Shown: positions 48,959 to 60,214 of the stretch, piece by piece
Position numbering within the stretch: the stretch's first letter is position 1
Layout: every line of letters begins with the position of its first letter
NCBI RefSeq assembly: GCF_008831285.2
Contig: NC_045145.1
Location: forward strand, 17,296,802-17,360,801
Direction: 5' to 3'
Length of the DNA stretch: 64,000 nt
From: Nymphaea colorata
Taxonomy: Eukaryota; Streptophyta; Magnoliopsida; Nymphaeales; Nymphaeaceae
The notes under the pieces: generated by a model
What the model was told of the DNA's origin: nothing
The model's database searches: none
The model's input: only the letters and a program-made list of their open reading frames with translations
Position numbers and translations under genes: made by a program

Positions 48959-50944
48959 CTAGTCAATTTTCACTGAAGAGAAGAGGTAATGGACAAAGTA
49001 GAAGGATATAAGGAAGCCGATTGCTCCTGTTGATAGCATGATGGCAAACGCCATAAGCAGAGAATACCCAAGGTAAAGCATAGCAGAGACAGGACCACTA
49101 AGGCTGCTAAGATCAAAAACTAGATAATTGATGGAGTAAAGGAACACGTAAAGTGCAACAGAACCAGATGCAAAGAATGCCTTCCACCACCAGCGCCAGT
49201 CCTCCACACAGAGGTGCATGTAGGTGAGCACCACAGAGACCTCAGCACAGACAATCACAAGCAGAACTAGCACAATGAGCAGGAAACCAAAGACATAGTA
49301 GAACCTGCCAAGCCAGATGCTGGACATGATGAAGAAGAGCTCAATGAAGAGTGTCCCAAAAGGAAGAGTGCCAGCTCCAAGCACAAGAAGCCAAGATGGG
49401 TACTTTCCCGCAGGGATTTCTCTGGGTATTTGGTTTGTCCTCACAGGGAACTCAATCGGCTCAGCACGGGTACCCATGAATCCACCCAAGAGTGTTAAGG
49501 GCACTGAAATGCAAAACCAGAGGAAGAAAAGCATGAAGTATAACGAAATTGGTATAGCACCAGTGCTTTTGCTTCCCCAGAGGAGGAAATTCAATGCTGT
49601 GAGAATGATGAAGGCTACTCCTGGAAAGAAGCATGCCACCGACCACGACACAGACCTCCAACCTATAGAATCACCTTCGATTGTTCTCCAGAGTCGAACA
49701 GCAACATAACCAGCAGCAATGCCAAGGAAAAGATACAGGACTATCATTCCTGTCAATAGCATTCCTCTAGATGCAGGAGACATAAATCCAAGGGCAGCAA
49801 ACACAATAGAGACTACAGCCATTCCACCAATTTGCACTCCATTTCCAACCATCACGCAGAGAAGTTTGGGCTGCTCAGGTTCCCGAAATACATCACCCAC
49901 GACAAGCTTCCAACCAGACAGTTCTTCATTCATCTGAGCTTGTGCTTCCTTGTCCAGTTCCTCGTATCTGGTAAGATCCCTCCTCACAGTTCTCAGAAAT
50001 ATGACAAAAACTATGCCCGCTAGAAAGAATATCACCATCAAAGAGTTCAATATAGAGAACCAGTGCACCTTAGCTCCCTCCATTTTCAGATAAGCATCCC
50101 AACGAGATGGCCACCTGATATCGCTCTTCACAAATTCAACCTCGTATGTGAAAGCCACACGTTCTTGCTCTCTTATAACCTGGAAACCATCACGACCTGC
50201 TGGACAGGTCTCCGTGGGTTCGATCTTATCATACATCTTGAGCTTCAACATGGCATCAGTGTTACGCTTGATGCTGCATGGCTCAACCTCAAAGCCCACA
50301 ATCTCAAATCCAGAACCTTTCTTCTCATTAGATTCAGTAACAATACCCATCCCTTCATCTCCAGTGATAAGCACCGGTGCACCAGCGCCTTCATACTCAT
50401 GCACTAAAACCTTGAGCTTGAGATGGTTAATAATGTAGTCCTCATTTCCAGTTTGAGTTCTGAAACCTACTGGGAAACCAGTCCATTGAATCCGAATGCC
50501 GTTCTGCTCGGCATACCGCAAGGCTGGTAGATTATCCAAGATTACATTCACCTGATACAGGTCTCTGGTTCTCTGCTTCAAAACTTTAACTTCATCCTCA
50601 TTCAGCGGTTTGGTCACACACAGGAATAAAGATTCATTCAAATTCATGTGAAAACGATAAGGTGAGTTGTCGATCTGATCACCCATCAAGAGTTCCCCTA
50701 AATTTTCAGCACTTTTCTTTATCCCATTTGGGGGCTGACAATATGGCAGGCTGTAGTAGCTGAAAGGAAGTTCAGTCTCAATTGAGGTCAGTGAATTAAC
50801 CTTCACAAATATCTCCTCTCCAGTAGAGTACGTGTGCATATAACTTCCAGGCAGATAAAATCCATTGCACAAGTGTGACATCAAAAGCAACACAGAGAAG
50901 GTCAGTGGCACAAAGTAACTAATCCCAAAAGATAAGGAACCCAT
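48959..50944 (-). CDS. Transmembrane 9 superfamily (EMP70/TMN) protein, copy 1
   Basis: A single uninterrupted 661-codon frame. Residues 1-28 form a signal peptide (hydrophobic, ending SHLCNG), followed by FYLPGSYMHTY, the usual mature start of this family. A lumenal domain runs to about 295. The first membrane segment (LNSLMVIFFLAGIVFVIFL) follows, then LRTVRRDLTRYEELDKEAQA on the cytosolic side and eight more membrane segments. The C-terminus is SVKID, fitting the KXD/E motif that binds COPI and retains plant EMPs in the Golgi. It is closest to the Arabidopsis TMN11/12 type, at full family length. The coding region is intronless, unlike the other genes here, with an intron in the 5' UTR (acceptor at 51148). 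TM9SF proteins act in membrane-protein sorting and early secretory traffic; the exact cargo is unknown. Confidence 0.96.
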   Translation of the reverse strand: MGSLSFGISYFVPLTFSVLLLMSHLCNGFYLPGSYMHTYSTGEEIFVKVNSLTSIETELPFSYYSLPYCQPPNGIKKSAENLGELLMGDQIDNSPYRFHMNLNESLFLCVTKPLNEDEVKVLKQRTRDLYQVNVILDNLPALRYAEQNGIRIQWTGFPVGFRTQTGNEDYIINHLKLKVLVHEYEGAGAPVLITGDEGMGIVTESNEKKGSGFEIVGFEVEPCSIKRNTDAMLKLKMYDKIEPTETCPAGRDGFQVIREQERVAFTYEVEFVKSDIRWPSRWDAYLKMEGAKVHWFSILNSLMVIFFLAGIVFVIFLRTVRRDLTRYEELDKEAQAQMNEELSGWKLVVGDVFREPEQPKLLCVMVGNGVQIGGMAVVSIVFAALGFMSPASRGMLLTGMIVLYLFLGIAAGYVAVRLWRTIEGDSIGWRSVSWSVACFFPGVAFIILTALNFLLWGSKSTGAIPISLYFMLFFLWFCISVPLTLLGGFMGTRAEPIEFPVRTNQIPREIPAGKYPSWLLVLGAGTLPFGTLFIELFFIMSSIWLGRFYYVFGFLLIVLVLLVIVCAEVSVVLTYMHLCVEDWRWWWKAFFASGSVALYVFLYSINYLVFDLSSLSGPVSAMLYLGYSLLMAFAIMLSTGAIGFLISFYFVHYLFSSVKID

Positions 50945-52345
50945 GCTTGAGCAGATTACAGAACTCTGATCCCAGAAATCCTACTCTCACAGCAGACTCC
51001 TCTTTGTGAATCGCTCAATTAGACATGAGTTGAACCTATGAAGCCATTGATAAGAAAGGGTGTATGGGCTCTAAACAACCACATAAAAGATGCAGAAACT
51101 TGAATTAAAGTTCAACCCAGCCCCTGCAATCTCCTCTACGTTCAAACCTGCAAAAAAATAAAAAAAACAGGTCATAGCTGAAGCAATTCTATGTCTGGAT
51201 CCCTTAAACTCAGTTCGTGCTTCCTCCAAAATTTCCAAATCAACGTGAAATACTCAAGACTTAAAAAATGGGTCCACAAAAACTGGTGAGTCATTCAATT
51301 AACAAAGTCGAAAAGGTGGCACTTGCCCTGAAAATCTGCACGAAGATACGCTTTCCTAGTACCTTAAATGGCGTGATAATTTGAAAGGTAAACAGCAAAA
51401 GAACCTTAAACGACGCAGCAACGTTCTTTTTTAATCGGATCTAATGCCTACGTATCCAGAACATGCTAATCAGTGTGAAGATAGATCCGCATAATATCTC
51501 CATTCGAAGAGAACTTGGAAAAGGTAAAGAAAAAAAGAATTTCACATCAATTAACTTGGTTGCATTGACAGCAAAAAATGGAAATGAGGCAGACACCCTA
51601 AGCAGCACGAGACACCACAACAAGCGCAAGTCAGCCCCGTCCTGCAGACAGATAGCAGATATAACAAATACTGATCTTTGATCATAAAGCCAACTAAGGA
51701 GAAATTTCACAGGTACCGAAAGGTATTCTTGAAAAGAACTACAGTTATAAAAAAAGTTCTCTGGAATCTCAAAGGAAACACCATAGAACGCGAAGTTAAC
51801 CAGAAGAAGAACATCTTGCTCAGATAGAAGATCCGAGAATTCTTATAAACTTCGGAAGAAAACAATAAATAAAATAGGTGCCACGGCACAGAAGAACCAA
51901 ATAACGGGGAATTGTGCAAGATCTAAAGAAAACCACCCCCGTCGATACAAGAACACATGGTTTACCGGGAAATAATTTGTCAGAACAGCCAAATCATGTT
52001 CATTATCGACCCTTTCTGGCCCTCACTCTTGGGCAGCGATGGTCAGAGCCAGGATTTCTCCAAGTCCGGCCAGATCCCTAGTTTGAGAAATCGACCGAGA
52101 AGGTAATGAATTTAGTCATTCAAGTCAGTCACCTTATGCCCGAAACAGGCAAGAGACAGGGCGGCGCGCACCAGGAAATAGATTTCCGACAAGATTCTCC
52201 GGCAAGCTTCCCGTTCGTTCAGAGGAAATGCAGCAAATGCTCCGAAACTGACGAGCCGAGTGTGGCACTTTATATCTGTATCAGTTGCGCAACGTATCAG
52301 CAGCTGATCGATTCTTTCTGTATCAGACGATACGCTTTTGCCCGT
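50945..52345 (-). other. 5' UTR, 5' UTR intron and promoter of TMN copy 1
   Basis: A minus-strand acceptor (TTTTTTTGCAG) ends a 5' UTR intron at 51148, so the exon carrying the ATG begins at 51147. A TATA-like AGATATAAAG lies at about 52268-52277. The upstream leader exon lies between, at an unresolved position. The region aligns with that of copy 2. Confidence 0.5.
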
Positions 52346-53679
52346 GTTATTGTTACCTACCGGCTTCTATTCATATAAATATTGTTGCTGTATAGATCTG
52401 CATGATCTCCAACCCCCAACGTTAACCATGGTTAGATCTGAGAGGCTATGTTTGACCATGTTTGTGGCTAATTGTAAACTGCCTACTTATACAACAATTT
52501 TAAAAAGAACGTAACTTTTACGGTGTATTAAAGATATTTTATTTTAGGTATAACTATGGATAAGGGTTACTTCAGGTTTATAGTATTCCCGTGGTATATA
52601 TTTTATGTACCCGTAAGTTCGATAAGCTACAGTGACGGTTAAAATTAAGCTTGTAGAAAATTCAATTTTGACAAAACAATGTGTTCAAAATAATTCATGA
52701 ATAATATAACTTTCCCAGGTTTTTGGATTGATAAAAACCTTGTTTTAGTATTGAACGCAGGTTTCAGAATTATTTGCAAAATCTAGTTTTCACAAGAGCC
52801 TCGTTTTTTTTTTTTGGGACTGTCGTTTAAACACAACCTTAATAAATTATTTTTTATCGACATTATGCCTTACCATTGGCCATTGATAACGCTATTCTCT
52901 AAACGTATACCGATTACTTTTTAAGAAAACATGCTCGAGTTTTAGTGGTATAATAAAAAAGACTCTTACGTTAGAAATTTTATCATGTAATTGCCTGTTC
53001 TCGTAATCAAAGTTAGTTGATGAAAGGAATCAGAACTTATGCGTGTTTAGTAATTCTAAAATTTGAACGTCATTTAAAAAAAAATCGCTAATTTATATTA
53101 AAATAATATATATCTGTTTATGTTAAAACAGGATCAGAAGTTTTATCGTCATACAACCTCTTAAAATGGACTGTCTACTTCTAGCAATACCGGAAGAAAG
53201 CTTGTGTGAAGACTGAGGATTACATTAGCAAGTTAAAAAAAAAAAAAAAGAAAAAAATCCCTCCGCCTTGCTGCGGAAGATGCAATAAAAGCCTTCAAGT
53301 AAAACGCCTTCTATAACCCCATAGTTTAGTCTATATCAAACCAAATTTAGCAAAACTCATGTATCTTCGCCGATAGCTATAATTTCAACCATAAAGAAAA
53401 AGAAAAACACAATAGCAAAATCACTGTTCATATTAGATTTGGGACAATGGAATGACCTAGATACCATGTCAGAGGTACAAAAAAAAGTAAAGGACAAAAT
53501 CATCAAACAAGATACGAACAACTTTCAACCCTAATTGCTGCCTAACTGATCTAATTGGACTTGGTCTAGTTTGATCAGGGCATTGCCATCTCAGACATAA
53601 CCAAACCCACTAACTACTAGTTGTGCGACTATCACATTAATGAACATGAAAAAGTGATCCCCAGTTGACTTGAACGTAG
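52346..53679. other. Spacer between the two duplicated blocks
   Basis: About 1.3 kb of AT-rich sequence not shared between the duplicates. No exon, MITE ends or LTR recognised. It should contain the far promoter of TMN copy 1. Confidence 0.6.
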
Positions 53680-55396
53680 TAGGCATATGAGCTGGATCCA
53701 GTCCAGAAGCAGATCTGGTCAGTGATATTAAATTCTTTCATCGTCCGCTCAACTACAGATCTGAGTATCTTACTGCCTAGGGAGTATTTGAATAACTAGA
53801 TCTAATCATTAACAAATCATATCACATGTGGAAATAGAAGACTTTCCATCCTGTATCACCATAGTGCATGATTCGCCAACACACTATTAGTCTACCAAAC
53901 GGAGGCATAGACAAGTCAACAAAGGGAGGGTTTTTCACAAAAGCGCCTGTGCTTTGTTGAGCACAAGCACATTGCAAAAGCAATCCCTATCCCATAATTC
54001 TTCATGTGGACAATCTTTGGAAAGGAACTCTTTAAGTTTAACCACCAAGGGCAACGGACGAACGAAATTGTGGTTTGCCCTCGCACAACCATTTTCCAAA
54101 AAGTGACTTGCACCTGGAAAAGTTATAGCTGAACCTCACACGTCCAAATCATTTATCGGCAAAAACCAAAAATGAAGCCGTCATCTTTATATACAAAATT
54201 GCAAGAACCAGCTTGCTCCTCGTCTAAATCACGTGCTGAGGATAGAAACAGTCCGACTGTCAATTTTATTACAAACGTGATTTATGCAATATTTCTTGAA
54301 CTCTTGAATATGGAGACCTTCATATATATTGTTTACTAGAAAACAACCTGCAAAAATTTTAAAACATAACCTGAAAATGTGATAATGATTTCCAGATGGT
54401 GATTTCCAAACATGGGTTGCAAATAATTTTTTTTTGAGAATCAGGGGCAGTATATTTTTCCTGTAGTCATGATAAAAGCCTGACTATAATTACCTTTTAA
54501 CAAGAACACCAATCGTCTGAACATAAAGACTAACCTATAGGACCACACAAGGCAGGGAACCGATACGAACCAAACAATGTAAAAGAGGAAAAGACTAATC
54601 TATACCCCACACAGTGCAGGGACTATTTATCCATGAAGCAGTCTGCAAATCATAACAAAGGAACTACAATTCATGAAGAAAGTAGTGATCTGAAGATTCT
54701 GAACAATCCCACTTTGACTCAGATCGTACAATGGCCTCCCGTAATCACCAACGCTCCCTCTCTCTCCCTCCTGTAGGGGCATCACCACTTTACCGTCCGT
54801 ACTATCAAGCACATTACTAAAACCCTCTGCTTCCGACAATCCCAACAAATAAAGAGCAACCATTCACATCAATTCTACCGGTGCCTCCAAAAACCAAGCA
54901 AGAGAGACAAAAACAGTTCAAATATAGAAAAAGAATCAGGTCAATACCAGCTACACTAACTAGAACAACGTAAATGCAACACAAAAAGAGCTCCCATTGA
55001 AGAGCTGAACTGACAGCTTCCCACCAAATTCATACTAAAGAGCGGCCTTCAACATACCGTACAAGACAGGCTAACATTTCCATACAAGATTTTCAGAAGT
55101 CAATTTGTGTGAACTCCACAGACATCCTAACTGGACCTGCAAATCTACAACGAACATGATATCATCCAAAAGTTGTCACAATGCCAGAGGGTTGCACCCC
55201 ATTGATGGCTAATAAAGAAGAAGTTGAAGAGAAGGAAATGGACAGGAAACAAACTGCAAGCCAACAGAATCTAAGAGGAAAAAGGGGAAGAGGCAAATTG
55301 GAAATGAAGGCTGAATGTAGAGATATGGAAAGTAGGCTAGACGAGTAAACAGATGCTCTAAGAAAGAGTAGGAAATGGACTGGATTACCTTTTTGT
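53680..55396. other. 3' flank of TMN copy 2
   Basis: Homologous to the 3' flank of copy 1 but with many indels. Open frames here are not conserved between the copies, so I see no coding gene. A short inverted repeat, TGTGCTT...AAGCACA on the minus strand near 53,950, is kept in partial form in both copies. Confidence 0.5.
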
Positions 55397-57382
55397 CTAG
55401 TCAATTTTTACTGATGAGAAGAGGTAATGGACAAAGTAGAAGGATATAAGGAAGCCAATGGCTCCTGTCGATAGCATGATGGCAAATGCCATAAGTAGAG
55501 AATACCCAAGGTAAAGCATGGCAGATACAGGACCGCTAAGGCTGCTCAGATCAAAAACTAGATAATTGATGGAGTAGAGGAACACGTAGAGCGCAACAGA
55601 ACCAGATGCAAAGAATGCCTTCCACCACCACCTCCAATCCTCCACACAGAGGTGCATGTAGGTGAGCACCACGGAGACCTCAGCACAGACAATCACGAGC
55701 AGAACTAGCACAATGAGCAGGAAACCAAAGACATAGTAGAACCTGCCAAGCCAGATGCTGGACATGATGAAGAAGAGCTCAATGAAGAGCGTCCCAAATG
55801 GAAGAGTGCCAGCTCCAAGCACAAGAAGCCAAGACGGGTACTTCCTCGCAGGGATTTCTCTGGGGATCTGGTTTGTCCTCACAGGGAACTCAATTTGCGC
55901 AGCACGGGTACCCATGAATCCACCCAAGAGTGTTAAGGGCACTGAAATGCAGAACCAAAGGAAAAATAGCATGAAGTATAGTGAAATTGGTATAGCACCA
56001 GTACTTTTGCTTCCCCAGAGGAGGAAATTCAATGCTGTGAGAATGATGAAGGCTACTCCTGGAAAGAAACAAGCTGCCGACCATGACACAGACCTCCAAC
56101 CTAAAGGATCGCCCTTGATTGTTCTCCAGAGTCGAACAGCAACATAACCAGAAGCTATTCCAAGGAAAAGATACAGGACTATCATTCCTGTCAATAGCAT
56201 TCCCCTAGATGCAGGAGACATAAATCCAAGAGCAGCAAACACGATAGACACTACGGCCATTCCACCAATTTGCACTCCATTTCCAACCATCATGCAGAAA
56301 AGTTTGGAGTGTTCAGGCTCCCGAAATACATCACCCACGACAAGCTTCCAACCAGATAGCTCTTCATTCATCTGAGCTTGTGCTTCTTTGTCCAGTTCCT
56401 CGTATCTGGTAAGATCCCTCCTTACAGTTCTTAAAAATATAACAAAAACTATGCCCGCTAGAAAGAAGATCACCATCAGAGAGTTCAATATAGAGAACCA
56501 GTGTACCCTAGCTCCCTCCATTTTCAGATAGGCATCCCAACGAGATGGCCACCTGATATCGCTCTTCACAAATTTAACCTCGTATGTGAAAGCCACACGT
56601 TCCTGCTCTCTTATAACCTGGAAACCATCACCACCTGCTGGACAGGTCTCCGTGGGTTCGATCTTATCATACATCTTGAGCTTCAACATGGCATCAATGT
56701 TACGCTTGATGCTGCATGGCTCAACCTCAAAGCCAACAATCTCAAACCCAGAACCTTTCTTCTCATTAGATTCAGTAATGACACCCATCCCTTCATCTCC
56801 AGTGATAAGCACCGGTGCACCAGCGCCTTCATACTCATGCACTAAAACCTTGAACTTCAGATGGTTAATAATGTAGTCTTCATTTCCAGATTGAGTTTTG
56901 AAACCTACTGGGAAACCAGTCCATTGAATCTGAACACCATTCTGCTCAGCAAACCGCATGACTGGTAGATTGTCCAAGATCACATTCACCTGATACAAGT
57001 CCCTGGTTCTTTGCTTCAAAACTTTAACTTCATCCTCATTCAGCGGTTTTGTCACGCACAGGAACAAAGACTCGTTCAAATTCATGTGGAAACGATAAGG
57101 TGAGTTATCAATCTGATCACCCATCAAGAGTTCACCTAAATTTTCAGCACTCTTCTTTATCCCATTTGGGGGCTGACAATATGGCAGGCTGTAGTAGCTG
57201 AAAGGAAGTTCAGTCTCAATTGAGGTCAGTGAATTAACCTTCACAAATATCTCCTCCCCAGTAGAGTACGTGTGCATATAACTTCCAGGAAGATAAAATC
57301 CATTGCACAAGTGTGACGTCAAAAGCAACACAAAGAACGTCAGTGCCACGATGGAACTAATCCCAAAAGATAACTGACCCAT
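55397..57382 (-). CDS. Transmembrane 9 superfamily (EMP70/TMN) protein, copy 2
   Basis: A second intronless 661-codon frame with the same plan as copy 1: signal peptide 1-28, FYLPGSYMHTY, lumenal domain, nine membrane segments and C-terminal SVKID for Golgi retention. By eye it differs from copy 1 at about 32 residues (roughly 95% identical). Differences cluster in the signal peptide, around 144-190, around 352-362 and 425-445. Residues of about 29-140 and the last 150 or so are identical. Silent changes are frequent even in the identical parts, so both copies appear to be under purifying selection and functional. The 5' UTR intron is shared (acceptor at 57595). Its promoter faces the EF-Ts gene. 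Confidence 0.96.
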   Translation of the reverse strand: MGQLSFGISSIVALTFFVLLLTSHLCNGFYLPGSYMHTYSTGEEIFVKVNSLTSIETELPFSYYSLPYCQPPNGIKKSAENLGELLMGDQIDNSPYRFHMNLNESLFLCVTKPLNEDEVKVLKQRTRDLYQVNVILDNLPVMRFAEQNGVQIQWTGFPVGFKTQSGNEDYIINHLKFKVLVHEYEGAGAPVLITGDEGMGVITESNEKKGSGFEIVGFEVEPCSIKRNIDAMLKLKMYDKIEPTETCPAGGDGFQVIREQERVAFTYEVKFVKSDIRWPSRWDAYLKMEGARVHWFSILNSLMVIFFLAGIVFVIFLRTVRRDLTRYEELDKEAQAQMNEELSGWKLVVGDVFREPEHSKLFCMMVGNGVQIGGMAVVSIVFAALGFMSPASRGMLLTGMIVLYLFLGIASGYVAVRLWRTIKGDPLGWRSVSWSAACFFPGVAFIILTALNFLLWGSKSTGAIPISLYFMLFFLWFCISVPLTLLGGFMGTRAAQIEFPVRTNQIPREIPARKYPSWLLVLGAGTLPFGTLFIELFFIMSSIWLGRFYYVFGFLLIVLVLLVIVCAEVSVVLTYMHLCVEDWRWWWKAFFASGSVALYVFLYSINYLVFDLSSLSGPVSAMLYLGYSLLMAFAIMLSTGAIGFLISFYFVHYLFSSVKID

Positions 57383-59250
57383 GCTTTAGCAGATTACAGA
57401 TCCCCTATCTGTCCAGAAATCCTCCTCTCACAGGATGCTCCTCTTTGTCAATTGCTCAATTAGACATGAACAGAATCGATGAAGCCGCTGATAAGAAAGG
57501 GTATATAGACTGTAAACTGTAACAACCTTATAAAGCATGCACAATCTTGATTTGAAATTCAAAACAACCCCTCCAATCTCCTCTACGGTCAGAACTGCAG
57601 AACATTAAAAAAAGGGATCAGGTGATAGCTGAAGCAGTTCTATATGTCCGAATCACTTAAACTCAGTTCGTACTTCAGTTGAAATTTCTAAATCGATATC
57701 AAAAACTTAAAGACTTAAACGGTAAGTTCAAAAGAACTCGATGACTTATTCAATTAACAAAGTAAAAAAAAAAAAAAAGATGGACACATGCCACAAAAAA
57801 AAACTGCCAAGAGATATGCCTCCCGAGTAGCTCAGATGGCGTGATAATTTGAAAGAAACAGCAAATGCATCTTAAACGACACAGCAACATTCTTTTGCAA
57901 TCGGATCTAACGCCTACAAACCTATGACATGCTAACAAGTGTAAAAATATATCGGCATAACAGAAGAACTTGGACGATGTAAAGAAAAAGAGAAGTAAAA
58001 AAAATGAAAAAGAGATAGACACCCTAGAAGCACGAGACACTCCAAAAAAGAGCAAGTCAGCCTACCCCGCAGACGGATAACAGATCTAAACAAATACTGA
58101 TCCTCGCCCACAAAGGCGGCTAAGGAGAAGCTTCACGGGCACCGTCACATATCCTTGAAAATAATTCCAGTCATAAAAAGTTCGTTCGGATCTCAAAGGA
58201 ATGACCATGAAACGCGAAGTTAACCAGAACAAGGAACGTTCACTTGCTCGGATAGAAGATCCCCGCATTCTTACGAACTTGGGAAATAAACAATAAAGAA
58301 CGTAGGTGCCACAGTACAGAAGAACCAAAAGAGGCGGAATTGTGCAAGATCTAGAGAAAACCACCCATTTCGATACCGTAACATATGGTTGACCGGGAAA
58401 TAACCTATCAGAACAGCCAAATTAGATGCATTTTCGACCGTTTCTGGCCCTCACTCCAGCGTCAACGACACTCAGAGCCAGGATTTCTCCGAGTTAGGCC
58501 GGAACCCTAGTTTGATAACAACCAATAAGAAAAAGATAATGAGTCTAGTCGTTCAATCAACTCACCCCGACGTCGAAAACAAGCAGGAGACAGGGCGTCG
58601 CTCGCCAGAAATCGATTTCCAATAAGACTCTCCGGCAAACTTCCCGTTCGGTTAGTGGAAAAACTCCGAAAGTGACACTCGAGCGCCTACGGACGGACGA
58701 GCGAAGGATGGCTCTCTCTCTCTCACACTGCAATATATATATGCCGCAACGTGTCATCCGTCATCCATCCGACGATACGCTTTGGCGCTCGTAAGCGGCC
58801 ATTTATTTTTGGAAATTAAAAAAATAATTGAGAAAAAAAAATCTTAGGTCTGCATCTGGACAATCTCCTAGATCAGATCTGTATCAGGATAAAATATATT
58901 TTTAGAATTTTCTTTTTAATGACAGTGTTCTCTAAACAAAGATTGTTCGATGAAAAGCAAATTTTAAGTAATATTGAATTAGATTTATTAAAATGAAGTT
59001 GGCAACAATTGGATTTGATTTATTGTCACTAAGTATACGTAATTTTATATTGTCTTCAAATATATTCACTATGACATATGGACATAAGAGAGATCCACGC
59101 TGCTACTGAGTTTGGCGAGATCTCTGCTCGGGTCGAACCGAGTTTGACACATCTGAGATTTGCTCGACGAGTGGCCGACTCGGACTGCCAAAGAGAACGA
59201 GTTACTCTCGAACCGAGTTGAGCATAAACCCAAAACCACGAAGGCCAGTC
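57383..59250. promoter_or_regulatory. Divergent promoter region, TMN copy 2 / EF-Ts
   Basis: The left part is the 5' UTR and 5' UTR intron of TMN copy 2, ending near a minus-strand TATATATA at about 58734-58741 with a GA/CT repeat beside it. The right part (58,800-59,250) is unduplicated and serves the EF-Ts gene. It carries two exact copies of TCGAACCGAGTT (59133-59144 and 59208-59219) and other CGAG words just before the EF-Ts leader. Confidence 0.45.
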
Positions 59251-59316
59251 CCTCAGCGAACAAAGAAGAACGGTGGAGTCATTTCCTCCTTCTTCTTCCT
59301 CTTCTTTTTACCGAAG

Positions 59317-60214
59317 GTAAGCTTCCTCCCTTTCTGGGCTTGTAAATCTTTTTGGGTCTTTTCTGCTGTTTGATGCTTAATTCGTTTCCCGAAACTTGAA
59401 CCGTATATTTTTTCTATTCACTTGGTGGATCTGCCCTCATTTTCACACATCATCTTCTGATGCTGACGATAATCATCATCATTTCTAAACCGAGTAATTT
59501 ATAGCTGGTATGCTCATATATGTGGTTTTTTTCTTCGTTTTTTTTTTTCTGGGTGTCTAGTTAGCGCACGGAACATTTTTATGGCTTCTGCATGATTTTA
59601 TTTTATGTGATTTTGTGAAATAACAAGGCCATCACAACCACCACCCCCTCATTGTCGTCGTGTTTCTTGCTTATCGACATTCGTTTTAGAATAGTTTGAA
59701 GATTACGTAGTTTTCTTATCAGGTAACCTTTGCCTTGGTTTTTCTCTTTTCCTAGTAGAAGTTGTTCCGAAGTATGGTCGCCTTGATCACTACCATTCTG
59801 ATGTTTGTTGTCATTTTTTTTGTTTACACACTTCTGTAACTGCTTCGTGCTCTCTAAATCATGTTAGCTTTTGTTACTCGAGAAACCTTTTCATTTAACT
59901 CGCTTTTTTTTTTTTTTTTTCTGAAAGGTTCCAATTCATCTTGTTGTTTTTTTCTCTAGCTTCCGTATATATATTATGCCTTACAAGTCTTGTCAGTTCA
60001 TCGAACATTTGTTTCCTTCATTTTAGTTTTGTGGACCTGATATCATCAATGTGGAAGTTCAAGCTTTTTGCTAGCCATTGCTTGTAACTATAAAAAATCT
60101 TATGTTTTTTTCACATATGACATTCAGAACTGAAATTAGGATAAAATATTACTGTTTATGTTTTAATCAATTTCATTTTTTTCCCACTCGCTGGGTTGAT
60201 CGATTATGTTGTAG
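59317..60214 (+). other. 5' UTR intron of the EF-Ts gene
   Basis: The donor GAAG|GTAAGC at 59316/59317 is strong. The acceptor TTGTAG ends at 60214, directly before the ATG at 60215, so the coding exon would begin exactly with the start codon. The intron is T-rich, typical of plant leader introns. Confidence 0.7.

Larger units (their letters stand above)
47450..52345. repeat. Tandem segmental duplication, copy 1
   Basis: This block matches 53,680-58,795 in order and orientation. Shared landmarks are the GTCCAGAAGC and GGGAGTATTTGAAT phrases near the left end, the whole TMN coding sequence (offset 6438 bp), the 5' UTR, and GCAACGT...GACGATACGCTTT near the right end. Outside the coding region the copies differ by many substitutions and indels. 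Ends are approximate to about 50 bp. Confidence 0.85.
53680..58795. repeat. Tandem segmental duplication, copy 2
   Basis: The partner of 47,450-52,345. It is slightly longer because of insertions such as the AT-rich stretch at about 54,240-54,480 that copy 1 lacks. The left end starts near CAGTCCAGAAGC (about 53,698). The right end fades after GACGATACGCTTTGG (about 58,795). Confidence 0.85.

Noticed and set aside
49317-50438. Plus-strand frames of 96-130 codons over TMN copy 1 (and the same over copy 2)
   Set aside because: They are antisense shadows of the TMN coding sequence. Their conservation follows from that gene.
57820-57850. GTAGCTCAGATGG resembling the start of a tRNA
   Set aside because: The duplicated block has the homologous sequence without the motif, and no cloverleaf forms.
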